A DNA stretch of 64,000 bases from Morchella semilibera. Its lineage: Eukaryota > Ascomycota > Pezizomycetes > Pezizales > Morchellaceae. The position numbers were made by a program, and so were the translations under genes. Position 1 is the first letter of the stretch. Every line of letters begins with the position of its first letter. Shown here piece after piece: positions 23,001 to 32,366 of this stretch. The stretch covers positions 62,001 to 126,000 of the forward strand of contig CM018609.1 in the NCBI GenBank assembly GCA_009192285.1, read 5' to 3'. The notes below the pieces were generated by a model. The model made no database searches. It was not told the DNA's origin and saw only the letters and a list, made by a program, of their open reading frames with translations.

Positions 23001-23558
23001 TCTATTGCAACTATGGGTTTCACCCTCGCACGGACTGGCCTACGGACGTGGAAATTGAGCAGCTGGATGCCGGAGGAAATAATCACCTGGACGAGATCCT
23101 CGCCGCCCATGAACTGGCCCGGAAAACCCTACAGCAGACGTACGGTAAAATGGCGTCACGACCTGGTCGCAGCACAGCAGTTCGAACCAGGGCAGAAGGT
23201 CCTGTTAGACACAAGGAACCTCGGCGGATACAACAAATGGTCAGATAAGTTCACGGGACCCTTCGAAGTATTAGCGAAGATCGGTAATCGAGCGTACCGA
23301 CTAGATCTACCAGCAGACTGGAAGGTTCACAACGTGTTCCACGAGATGCTCCTACGGCCTTATCGAGAGGATTCGGACCCTAATAGGAAGCAGAACACTC
23401 GCAAACGGCTGGCAACACCAGAGCCCCAAGAGGCCCTGGCTGACGAGAATGCCAAACCGGTCATCAGCAACCGTCCTCGCACTCGGAGTCAAGGCATAGT
23501 AGCCCCGGAGTCCGGAGCACGGCAGACTAAGAGGCAGCGACGGTTGACAAAGCAATAA
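20012..23558 (+). CDS. Pol polyprotein: protease, RT, RNase H, integrase (one frameshift)
   Basis: The first frame runs 20012-23248 (1078 residues) and the C-terminal integrase part continues in another frame to 23558. Protease: ALLDSGTETW near residue 33. Reverse transcriptase: IDLKNGY near 313 and the catalytic YLDDILIYS near 376. RNase H: ETDASDW near 523, YDKEMLAIV, and IYSDHQNLQYF. Integrase: an HHCC module (GHLGRDKT about 792, CDVCQRAK about 823), then the DDE acids in DFVVEM, SDRGTQF and TDGQTERTNQ. The frame is lost at a run of four A (23147-23150); the continuation reads FEPGQKVLLDTRN and HNVFHEMLLRPYRE. With LTRs this similar, the extra base is a recent mutation or a sequencing error. 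No chromodomain follows the GPF/Y-like region. Confidence 0.92.
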
Positions 23559-23651
23559 TCCCGATACCTTCCCTCATCATGGCTTTTCCCACGGGGTTTT
23601 TTCCATGACAGGGTTTAACGGTCGAGGACGACGGCTTGGAAGGGGGAGTAG

Positions 23652-24044
23652 TGTTATAGGATTGCCTGGAAGTGCGGTACTAGTAGTACAATGGGATTGT
23701 CCTAGTATGACGGCACGAGGGAAGAGTGACGTACGCCCAGAAGCGGGGTTCGGTTACAACTCGGCAACCACTACCACACCCTATGAGTGGACCCCTGGAT
23801 ACCCCACCTCGTAGAAAGTCGGAGCAGTAGCGGAGGCATTGCGGGAGATTTGCTATGGGAGGAGTTAACGGGTTTAAAGGGGGTTCTTCATGTATAAATA
23901 GCTAGTAGGATTCCCGTCGTCTTAGGGGAATCATCATCCTCTCAAGCGAACGGAATCCGGTCTACAATATTACAAGTTTAAAAGCTACAGAACTATCGCT
24001 TAGCATTAGCCATATCTTAGTGACTCCTGAGATATCCCTTTACA
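23652..24044 (+). repeat. 3' LTR, family A
   Basis: 393 bp, no difference from the 5' LTR found on reading. Followed by the target duplication GCCTC. Confidence 0.95.
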
Positions 24045-24230
24045 GCCTCCGCTACTGCTCCGACTTCCTACGAGGTGGGGTAACCAAAGGTTCACTCATG
24101 AGGTATGGTAGTTGTTGCCGAGCTATAACTGAACCCCGCTTCTGGGCGTATGTCACTCTTCCATCCCGCCGTCATACCAGGGCAATGTCATTGTACTACC
24201 AGTACCACACTTCCAAGCAATCCTGTAACA
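24045..24230 (-). repeat. Older solo LTR of family A, left part (interrupted)
   Basis: Reverse complement of the first 186 bp of the family A LTR, with many transitions relative to the young LTRs. It ends ATCCTGTAACA at 24230 and is followed by the target duplication CATTG (24231-24235). Confidence 0.9.
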
Positions 24231-24235
24231 CATTG

Positions 24236-25250
24236 TCTCCGTGTTGCTCCGTAACAGATGACGAGATGGCTACGGAGATGTTCGGTAAGGAATGGACATA
24301 TGATGATCCCATCTGGGACGATCGCAAATTCAAGCGTATTATAGGAGACCAATCAAAGACAGTATATGTCATCGATTCGGCATCCCATGAAGTTCGAATA
24401 ATCTACAAAATCACTCTCTTCAAAGATCTCGCATCGGAGCGCTTATCGGAACTACAATCAAACTTCAATTATGTCCAAAAAGATCAGAAGTTTCACTCAG
24501 AAATTAAATGCATCATGCACAGACTGGTGGGGTCATGAAATCTATCGGATATCGCGCCGGAACGGAACCGGGTTGGGATTTCGGAACATATGCAATAAAT
24601 AAAAATATATGTCCAGATCTGCTTTCTAAACATTTCACGCAAGCGCTACGATTTCATCGCCATCTCGGCTCAAGCTTTCTCGATATGGTGCCGGCATTCT
24701 TTCAACAAAGGCAACAGCAAGTCCGGAAACTAAAGCTATCACCTCTCGGCATCGATTACAGAATGAAGTCGGCTATATTCTTAAAGAATGAGACTCTTTT
24801 TACACCACAAGTTGCTTATACTTGAGCTGGATTTCGGAATAAATCGCACTGAGACAACGATGTCTCTAAATATACATCTAGAATATGGGCACCTATTCAG
24901 ACATTGGACAGTTTGATCGTTCGCTTCTCTGATGGCTACAATTCCTATGGACACTTCTTCTACTATACTATCTATAAAACGCTAATTGATTTCGCAACGA
25001 TCAATGGAATTACGGAGATCGTTTAGTGTGGTCCGGAGGATGATCATGGTACTGCAACAGGCAGTTTCGGATCGGAATTTATAAGATATGCAACCACATG
25101 TCAAGTGAATAAACAGCTAAATACTAGAGTGCAAAATGCTATGCAAATAGGTGTAGCAAATGTTAAAGATAATGTAATTAGATTGAAGAGAGTTATTGGA
25201 AAGGATTACTGGAACTTCGTAACGGAAATATCGTTAAGTATGTATTTTGT
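24236..25250 (+). pseudogene. Decayed gene of unknown function next to the solo LTR
   Basis: After an acceptor-like GTAACAG (ending 24259), a frame reads DDEMATEMFGKEWTYDDPIW, then TVYVIDSASHEVRIIYKITL, up to about 24538. It continues in another frame as RAGTEPGWDFGTYAINKN and RQQQVRKLKLSPLGIDYRMK to about 24825. After a further gap it continues as FSDGYNSYGHFFYYTIYKTL and KRVIGKDYWNF to about 25240. One TAG and at least two frame changes separate the pieces. Composition and the conserved-looking aromatic blocks suggest a once real protein of more than 300 residues. I do not recognise it. The older solo LTR lies directly upstream and may have cut off its 5' end. Confidence 0.4.
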
Positions 25251-26156
25251 ATGGAGAGACTCTCTATAATAAGAATTAAATAAGATTATAAGATCGATCG
25301 GACTTTCAATCGTAAAATTTATCGAAAGTGATAGACATATATATATATTAATCTAAGGAAAAAATAAAAAATTTAAATACAACCTATAGCAAAAATATTT
25401 CCTTTCTCACAAACCAATTCCTGTTGAAAATACATTGTAAAAATAAATATAGAAATTATAATTCACCGTGATGATTCCCCTATTTTTTTGTAAGTATAAT
25501 AGAAATATTAGCTTCTGTTGTTCGTGATCGTAATGTTGATATAACCAATACAAATTCTCCAATACTTACAATTTAAAGTGTACCTTATCCTAATTGAAAT
25601 GGAGGTGGAGAAACACTAGGTTCATTAGGCTGTATCTCACTCCGATCTTTTGGCCTTACTCTTTTCCTTCGGAGGTTTAACTCCCTTTCTAAATCATCGT
25701 CATCATCTTAATGTCCTTCAATTTTTTTTGAATTATCATTTGTTGAATTTTCTTCGATCTATTGTAAGGTGATAAAAGTTCTCTTGATTTCTGCATAGCA
25801 ACCAGCGGAAACTTCCTAAAGGTCTAACCCGAAAAGCTAGCAATAGGGACTTCAGCCTAGATACTATGTTCTATTGACCTTTAACTCTCTAATAATACTA
25901 ACATCTCCTTTATATATCTTGTGGCCGCCAAGTTATAGTTGGTTCATGAACCACCCTTTTACAGAATCACGGAAACCTTTGTCACTCTACAATATCATCT
26001 GTATTGGGATCCATGGAGTAATAAATGGATTATGAGATTTTACCATTTGTCGTAATTCATCTTTGATAAGTCTCAATAGATGCTACTAGATTGATGGCCT
26101 TCAATCCACACAGGTATTTTTCAATCGTATATATGTAGCTTTGAGATATTTTTATT
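25251..26156. other. AT-rich spacer, nothing assigned
   Basis: Very AT-rich with no supported gene. Confidence 0.35.
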
Positions 26157-27834
26157 TTAGTATTTGTAAAATCTAAACCCAATTATAAGCTTACCCAAAA
26201 CATCCTTGTTTTTGTACCCAAAATGACCTAATTGTTTTGCCTTCGTTGGGCTTCTTAATGATATTCGACGTAAATTGTACCAGATAGCAGTGGAAACTAA
26301 ACAAATAAACTTGTGATTTATTTGTTCAAGAAATGTATCATCTTGTCGAATTCTTCCAGTGGTATCATGGCAATATATATGATATATTAATTCAATCAAT
26401 TCAGGAACAAAAAAATAGAATTTAATATCCTATATGAAATAATTATTAGTTTTTTTGCTAATTTTTATAAAGAGATCTAATTACCTCGTAATGCTTTGGT
26501 TGACATAGAAATCTATCTTTATACAAAAGATATACTACACGTTCAGCTTTTTTCTCTGTGGTTGATAGTTCACTGAATCCGTATAGTGATCTTTTCAGAC
26601 TTCATTCGGTTGAGTAATCTAGATTTTGCGTAAACATGAAAGTCTTTTATATATTAAAATTAACAACCATTTATTCAAGCAATGGAATTTATAACCTACA
26701 ATCTTGAAGTAGGTGTTACTTAGGATCGGAGGATCCATTTTGGCTTTGGTTGCAGATTCCTGCCATATTTTTTGTAATGCAAGGTTCAACGGATCTGGAA
26801 GACTAAATGGTTCCACAAGGAATGTATAAGCGTCAACTCCATCTTTCGCGATCTTTAAAATTGTTTGGATTTCTGGTGCTTGATCTCTTAAGTGGTACGA
26901 ACGTCTTTCAAGATGGCTCATGGTAGTTATTTTGTGTCCTGGCGTCTTGGCATTCTTCCCGACAGTTCGGTAGGAGATGTACGGTTGTGATTGTTAGGGT
27001 AATGTTAAGCGAGAGTGGGGAGTGCGAGGTGGAGGCTGTCGTCATTAGGTTCTGGGAGGTTCGATGGCGTGATGGATTGGTAATGTAGAATAGCGGAGAT
27101 GGTGGGGAGGATTACGGGGTGTGGTAGCAACGGGTTTCTATGAGGTTCTATGAGCAAAGGTGTGAGTCATAACGGACTAGGGAAGGAGGTGTGTTAAATA
27201 GCGGGGATAGATGTTTTCCTTAGTTCTTTCTTTCTTTTCTCTCTGTCTCGTCTTCCTGTTATCTCGGTACATAGGAATCTACTCCTATTTCTAAGCCATA
27301 GCCTCTTGTACCAAAGACTCGGTCCTCTGACAAGAGGAAACTCATAGTATCTCTCATCGTTCTCGTGGAGGTCCATTCGGTCCTCACTCTCCCTGTTCTG
27401 TGTCCTTGTGCCTTTGTCCTTGCCTTTGCCTTTGCCGGTGCCTATGCTTGTGCCTGTCCGGCGTTGTCTCTATCTTCGGTGGTCTCCTCGTTACGTAGAC
27501 TATGCTTCTCGAGTCCTTCTGCATCATCATTGTCATCTTCTTCTTTGCGTCGGGTTACTCCATCACACCTTCCAACAATAGTGTTTTCTACTCTAGTATG
27601 TTCGGGAATAGATCCTAGCAATCTCTTTTGTGTATTAATACGTGATGCAATACTCCATTGGCCAGCATCCGAGAAAGAAAGAATTGGTAGTTGAGGAGGC
27701 TGAGGTCCACGGGGGTTTTGAGTATCTAGAATTGTTGCATCGTCATCAAGAACAGTAGGTGGAATGATTTGCGTATCTTCTTGGTTTTGATCATCCGGTA
27801 GTAGAGTTTCAGCAACTCTTGATTGCATTGACAT
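26157..27834 (-). pseudogene. Decayed unknown gene split by LTR family B copy 2
   Basis: On the minus strand an N-terminal part (27834-27568) reads MSMQSRVAETLLPDDQNQED, then FSDAGQWSIASRINTQKRLL. After the LTR a second part (26921-26157) reads RRSYHLRDQAPEIQTILKIA, DAYTFLVEPFSLPDPLNLAL, VVYLLYKDRF, then DDTFLEQINHKFICLVSTAI and KAKQLGHFGYKNK. Two introns seem to lie in the second part, one with a GTAGGT donor near 26692. At least one stop breaks it. The general layout, a helical C-terminal half with a late FLEQIN-type block, faintly recalls DUF6532-like fungal proteins, but this is weak. It is best treated as an unknown, possibly element-borne gene. Confidence 0.4.
26935..27567 (+). repeat. 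LTR family B, copy 2 (633 bp)
   Basis: TGTCCTGGCGTCTTGGC...GGGTTACTCCATCACA, matching copy 1 along its length. Reading leftwards, the minus-strand gene enters the LTR and stays open through an acidic stretch (TRRKEEDDNDDAEGLEKHSL), which all three LTR copies share in eroded form. No 5-bp target duplication is visible (TTTTG and CCTTC). Confidence 0.65.
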
Positions 27835-28639
27835 TGTTGACCTATATGGTACGATAAAGGGATATAGGTACGTAAGTATACGTTTTAGGGAAAAGTTTCA
27901 AGATCTTCTATTAATTACAATTGAGATTAGTATTATTTTCTTGAGTCCGTTGTTGACTGCTTCCACCAGAAACGATTTGCTCAGGCATTGAACTATTCCA
28001 TGAAAATATAAGTCGCTTAAGTTATTGACAGGCAATAGTTGGGTACAAACCATGCCTTTGGGGTTTATTACCTTGATAGCTTCGACTTTAGTTTGAAAAT
28101 GAGTTGAGTTATAAAGGACAACAGAATAGCGATTGCAAAGAATTATATAGATATATACATATCATATCAATGAAATTATTAACTAATTAAATCCGTTGAT
28201 GTTTGTTGCGTCTACGTGAAATGTATAATAATTGTTAAATGCTGAGACTTCAAGTTGCTGCAACTTATTACAACTAATCTATACTGATTATACTTCTTCT
28301 AATTTATCGTCTCTTATTACTATTATCTTTGCTTATTTGCTCCCACTTTTGCTATATGAGGCGCTATCTATTCCGCATACTTGTTGGGCAAGCATGCAGG
28401 GGATATCCGACTTATGACATCTATTACCGCTTATACGTATTTATCAGCACTTTCAATTACATATTTCTACTTATTTCTGCCTCTCCATATCTCTTGAATA
28501 TTCTTCATAAAATATTATGCATAACATGATTAACAGACTTGTACTAACTCAAACGGATAGTGCTAAGCAATTTCGATTATTTATAGCAGCAATTGTTTGT
28601 AATTGACTAACTTATCCGTGCTTATTCCTACTTTTCCAC
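27835..28639. other. AT-rich spacer, nothing assigned
   Basis: No gene or RNA supported. A minus-strand promoter for the split gene could lie at the left edge. Confidence 0.3.
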
Positions 28640-29990
28640 ACTCCTTCGGCATATGGTTCTTCTTACTTGATTTTATTTGTCTATACTTATCTTTAGTTGT
28701 TGTCACATATTCATACTTGCTGGCATTTGCTGCCCCTTATTCTTGCTTATTTGTATTTATTTTCACATTTTGAGGTATTTTTTTTTCTTTCCCTTTAAAG
28801 TGATATATTATATATTATCTAGGTGGCTTATATGTATGTTCTACCCTAACGGGTAAGTACAAGACATTGTCCCGTACTATTATTTGTAATTCTCTCTAGC
28901 TTATTTCTATTTGTTGGAGGTTATTTCCACTTATTGCTACTTGCCGATACTTATTGCTACTTATTTTTACTTATCCACCATTGTTTCCATATATTGAGGC
29001 ATTTTTTTCACTTAATAGGATTTTGGATGTATTATAGTACATATACTTATAACACATTATCCCATAGTAGTCCACGCTTATTCATGCCTATTTTTACTTG
29101 CCGGCACTTACTGTCACTTTTTCCCAACTTTTTATATATGAGGCATTTCTTTCTCCCGTCGGTGCATACAGTTCATTATTATGCATGCAATATATAAGCT
29201 CTTAGAAAATCTTATACCGTGTTTCTATTAATAGCTATTGGTATATAGTTATTCTTGCTTTTCATTATTTGTCCATATTTGTCTCTGGTTATCCTTACTT
29301 ATTCCCGCTTACTGGGATTTGCTACTACTTCTTCCTACTTACCTGTTATCTTTTTGTATATTCCGGCACTTTCTTACCTGACATGTATTATAGTATGTGT
29401 TGCTACTGAAGACTAACCTGTATTTTATTTATAGTTATTTTTATATAATTATTCTTATTTCTTTCACTTCTTTCTATCTTTTTCCATTTGCTCCTACTTA
29501 TTCTTACTCGCTGGTACTTACTTCCACTTATTCCCGTATATTGCTGCCTATTGCCAAATACTGAGTTACTTTCCTACTTAAAATAATATATTATTCATTA
29601 TATGGGTGATCGATATGAATGTACTATCCTAACAGAGTAATATATTTATCTATATTTTTCCTATCTATTTTAGCTTGTTGATGACTATTCTCATCTACCA
29701 GTACTTATATATACTTAATCCTACTTGCTCATATTTATCCGTATTTATTCTTACTTGCTAGCACTTATCCGTACTTATTCTTGCTTAGTAGCACTTATTC
29801 GTACTTATTCCTACTTGATAGCACTCATTCCTATTTATTTCCACTTATCTTTTATTATTTTCATATATTGAGAGATTTTTTTATTTAAATAAAATATTAT
29901 ATACATTAAAAATAACTGATATACCTTAGTACTCTAACGGGCAAATGCACGATACTATGTCATGATATTATCTATAACTACTACAACTAT
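28640..29990. repeat. Degenerate short-period repeat (about 10 bp, ACTTATTCCT type) with irregular larger units
   Basis: The stretch is dominated by variants of CTTATTCCTACTTGCT. It is punctuated by a larger block that recurs near 28764, 28988, 29123, 29553 and 29868 and begins with a form of ATATTGAGGCATTTTTTT, followed at several sites by ACTCTAACGGGCAA-like or CCTAACGGGTAA-like sequence. There is no coding capacity. Confidence 0.6.
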
Positions 29991-30375
29991 GCAGTGTTTG
30001 TCTAGGTTCGTTTTAGCTATCTATATTTATTCTTACTAATTAAAGTTCTTTTATCCTTAATTGTAAATTTTTATATTTATTGAAGCATTTACTAACTACA
30101 TCAATATTAAATTCTACGATATACCATGGCATTATTGTATCCTCGTTTACCGGTATGGTAAGACTGATACTTATCCGTATACACTGAAGCTAGGAGAATA
30201 GACGGGGTATCATATGTATCCCCATCAGTAGTAATATTTGTACTATTACTGGAATTTACCTGTATTTATTGAAGTTATGAGAACACATACAGTATTATAT
30301 ATACGCCTGTCATTCTTAATTATTCTAGCAATATCAATCAATACCTATCAATATTCACTGACTCGGAGGTTATTA
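29991..30375. other. AT-rich spacer
   Basis: Nothing assigned; ends at the TA target duplication of a MITE. Confidence 0.3.
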
Positions 30376-30512
30376 CATCAGCAAACTCAACTTGTGACTA
30401 GAGTCTCCCAACAGTCTCCCAAGTCTCCTGAGAGTCTCCTGAGACCCCTGCATATTTTTTCAATCTCCTGATACTCAGAAGACATTAGGAGACAAATGAA
30501 GTCTTGCTGATG
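30376..30512 (+). mobile_element. 137-bp MITE, copy 3, target duplication TA
   Basis: Ends CATCAGCAA and TTGCTGATG; TA at 30374-30375 and 30513-30514. Interior like copies 2 and 4, with a few substitutions in the GTCTCC repeats. Confidence 0.85.
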
Positions 30513-31089
30513 TAGAACAGGCAAGGTAGATTATACATGCCTACTGGTATTAATTGTATAGTTTTAAAAAAGCTTAAATCAAAGTTACCGAATGCTTCAT
30601 ACAATCATTATACAAATATACATAACTTGAACAAATAATATACTAACAATACATGTTTGTTCAAATAGCAATCATTTCCAATCTTTGATACTCTCGTACC
30701 GCCTCCTGATCAACTCTAACTGCAGCAATATGAAAAGCACTTATCTCTATATCGCATAGCCTTTTTGCACGACTTAGAGACGTATATGCTTTTTATGTAT
30801 ACATCGGGTTCGGAGGTGTGGAAGGATTGGCAGAGTTGGGATTACTGTAAGCTAGGAGGTGGAGATGAGTCAGAATAAGTTCTATGGGTTTCTATTACGC
30901 GAAGTTGTGAGTCATGGTTGGGGTTGTGTGAGGGTATGAGTCAGGCTTGGCTCCAGAATGGCGGGTATATAAGGGAGGCAACGGCGCCTACTTCTGTACT
31001 TCTTTTCTTTCTCCTTTCTCTTCACGCAACGTTTTCTGTATCTATCTATAATACATTATAGTCTCTATTTTGTACTAGTGACTATCACT
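30513..31089. other. Region downstream of the Helitron transposase, with a plus-strand promoter-like block
   Basis: On the plus strand a GGGTATATAAGGGAGG box (about 30963) is followed by a CT-rich run, as in a promoter or an eroded LTR. The Helitron 3' terminus, expected here on the minus strand as a short hairpin followed by CTRR, could not be located. Confidence 0.3.
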
Positions 31090-31417
31090 GCCTTCTACAT
31101 CTCTCCTTCAGACTTCCCCACTCTGAAAAGTATCGCTGCCAGTACCCTGCACCCTGCAGAACGAAGCTATACTCTTGACGCCCCCTTGAGAATGCTTACT
31201 CAACAGAAAACATGGAATCATCAAAGCTTATACATATTTTATTCCACAATAAGCCCTGTGTTTTATGAACTGTTGAGGCAAATGCGTTTTGAATAGGAAG
31301 TTGTGTACAAGAATAACAGATTCTGTGACTTCTAAAATGCATCATATCCTTTGAAACTTCAACAATCTGTATTTATTAGTATTATATATAATCATCGGAT
31401 GAATAAGCTTACTCTAA

Positions 31418-32366
31418 CATCCTTCTTCCCTTCTTCAATCCCGTTCTCAACACTGCCAAGACTTGAGAATAGGGAGGATCACACCACAACTCCGACTTTT
31501 CTTAGGCTTCATTGTCTTTAAGATAGTCAAAACCTCCTCACACCCCGACGAACAGCTCTCCTCTGGATATGCAAGAGATGTCTCCTACTCTTAGGGGTGC
31601 CCCTCCTCTTCTCCTCCACTGGGTTCTTCATAACCCACCCTCACTCCTACGGGCTCCTCTGCTCTTTTGCTCAGAAGCCCGCCTTTCCGTGGACCCCTTC
31701 CTTTTTGGATTGCAACCGGGCCCCACCCTCACCCCCAAAATTGTCCTGGGCAGCGTGTCCGCATCAGAAAGTCGCCCATAGTCAGCTGGGGAGACTGTGT
31801 AAACCAGTAAATCCAGCACATCAGCAAACTCAACTTGTGACTGGAGTCTCCCAACAGTCTCCCAGGTCTCCTGAGAGTCTCCTGAGACTCCTGGATATTT
31901 TTTGAGTCTCCTGAGGCTCAGGAGACATCAGGAGACAAATGAAGTCTTGCTGATGCAGCCACACCACCTCATCCCGCTTTGCAGGGATTCCTCACCGTTT
32001 CGCTTGGCACTTACCCCGCTTTGTGGGTTCTGTCCGGGTGTTATCGGATCTGGCCGCTTAGTCAACCACCTTCCCATTAAGGGTTTTCCTAATTTCTTTT
32101 GTTTTTTTTTTGCATTTGCTTCTTTTCTTTTTTTCTTTTAAATTTCTCTGGGGGGGCTGGGCTCGCGGCGTCTGCCTTGAAAGAGGAACTCGTAAGAGTG
32201 CGGTGCGGTTGGGAGCATACCATAGTTTCTATACTTCGGGTCTGGCTGTCATTTTTATTTTTGAGGGGGCACAGGGGTTTTTTTACGCCATAGTCTTTGA
32301 CTGCATGCGACGACCCAGTACCCGTAAACTAAGAATCAAATGATTAAAAAAAAAAAAAAAAAAAAA
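31418..32366 (+). mobile_element. Poly(A)-tailed retroposon, probably a 5'-truncated LINE
   Basis: The insert lies in the helicase part of the Helitron gene. It ends in about 23 A (32346-32368) and is flanked by the 16-bp duplication AATAAGCTTACTCTAA (31402-31417 and 32367-32382). That is the signature of target-primed reverse transcription. Removing it rejoins the helicase segments GIRVSLF and the downstream QLPIQNAFASTVHKTQG part. No ORF was recognised, so it is probably a 3' untranslated end of a LINE. A 137-bp MITE lies inside. Confidence 0.8.
31819..31955 (+). mobile_element. 137-bp MITE, copy 4, target duplication CA, nested in the retroposon
   Basis: Ends CATCAGCAA and TTGCTGATG; CA at 31817-31818 and 31956-31957. 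The cleanest copy, with GTCTCCTGAG repeated and the palindrome GTCTCCTGAGGCTCAGGAGAC-like in its second half. Confidence 0.88.

Larger units (their letters stand above)
16563..24044 (+). mobile_element. Full-length Ty3/Gypsy-type LTR retrotransposon, recent insertion
   Basis: Two 393-bp LTRs that look identical on reading (16563-16955 and 23652-24044) bound gag and pol in the order protease, reverse transcriptase, RNase H, integrase, which is the Ty3/Gypsy order. The target duplication is GCCTC (16558-16562 and 24045-24049). A purine-rich tract (23638-23651, GGAAGGGGGAGTAG) abuts the 3' LTR. No obvious tRNA-complementary primer site follows the 5' LTR. No chromodomain is visible at the C-terminus. 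Gag and pol are separated by 378 nt with stops, and pol has one frameshift. The host site is an older solo LTR of the same family. Confidence 0.95.

Noticed and set aside
28640-29990. CRISPR-like array
   Set aside because: The repeats are short, degenerate and without regular unique spacers; the genome is eukaryotic.
30376-30512. Peptide-like frames of the type QTQLVTRVSQQSP in several open frames
   Set aside because: They come from the 137-bp MITE itself, recur wherever it inserts, and have no independent support as coding sequence.
31078-31296. Plus-strand frame of 72 codons
   Set aside because: It is the antisense shadow of the Helitron helicase C-terminus (FASTVHKTQG on the minus strand).
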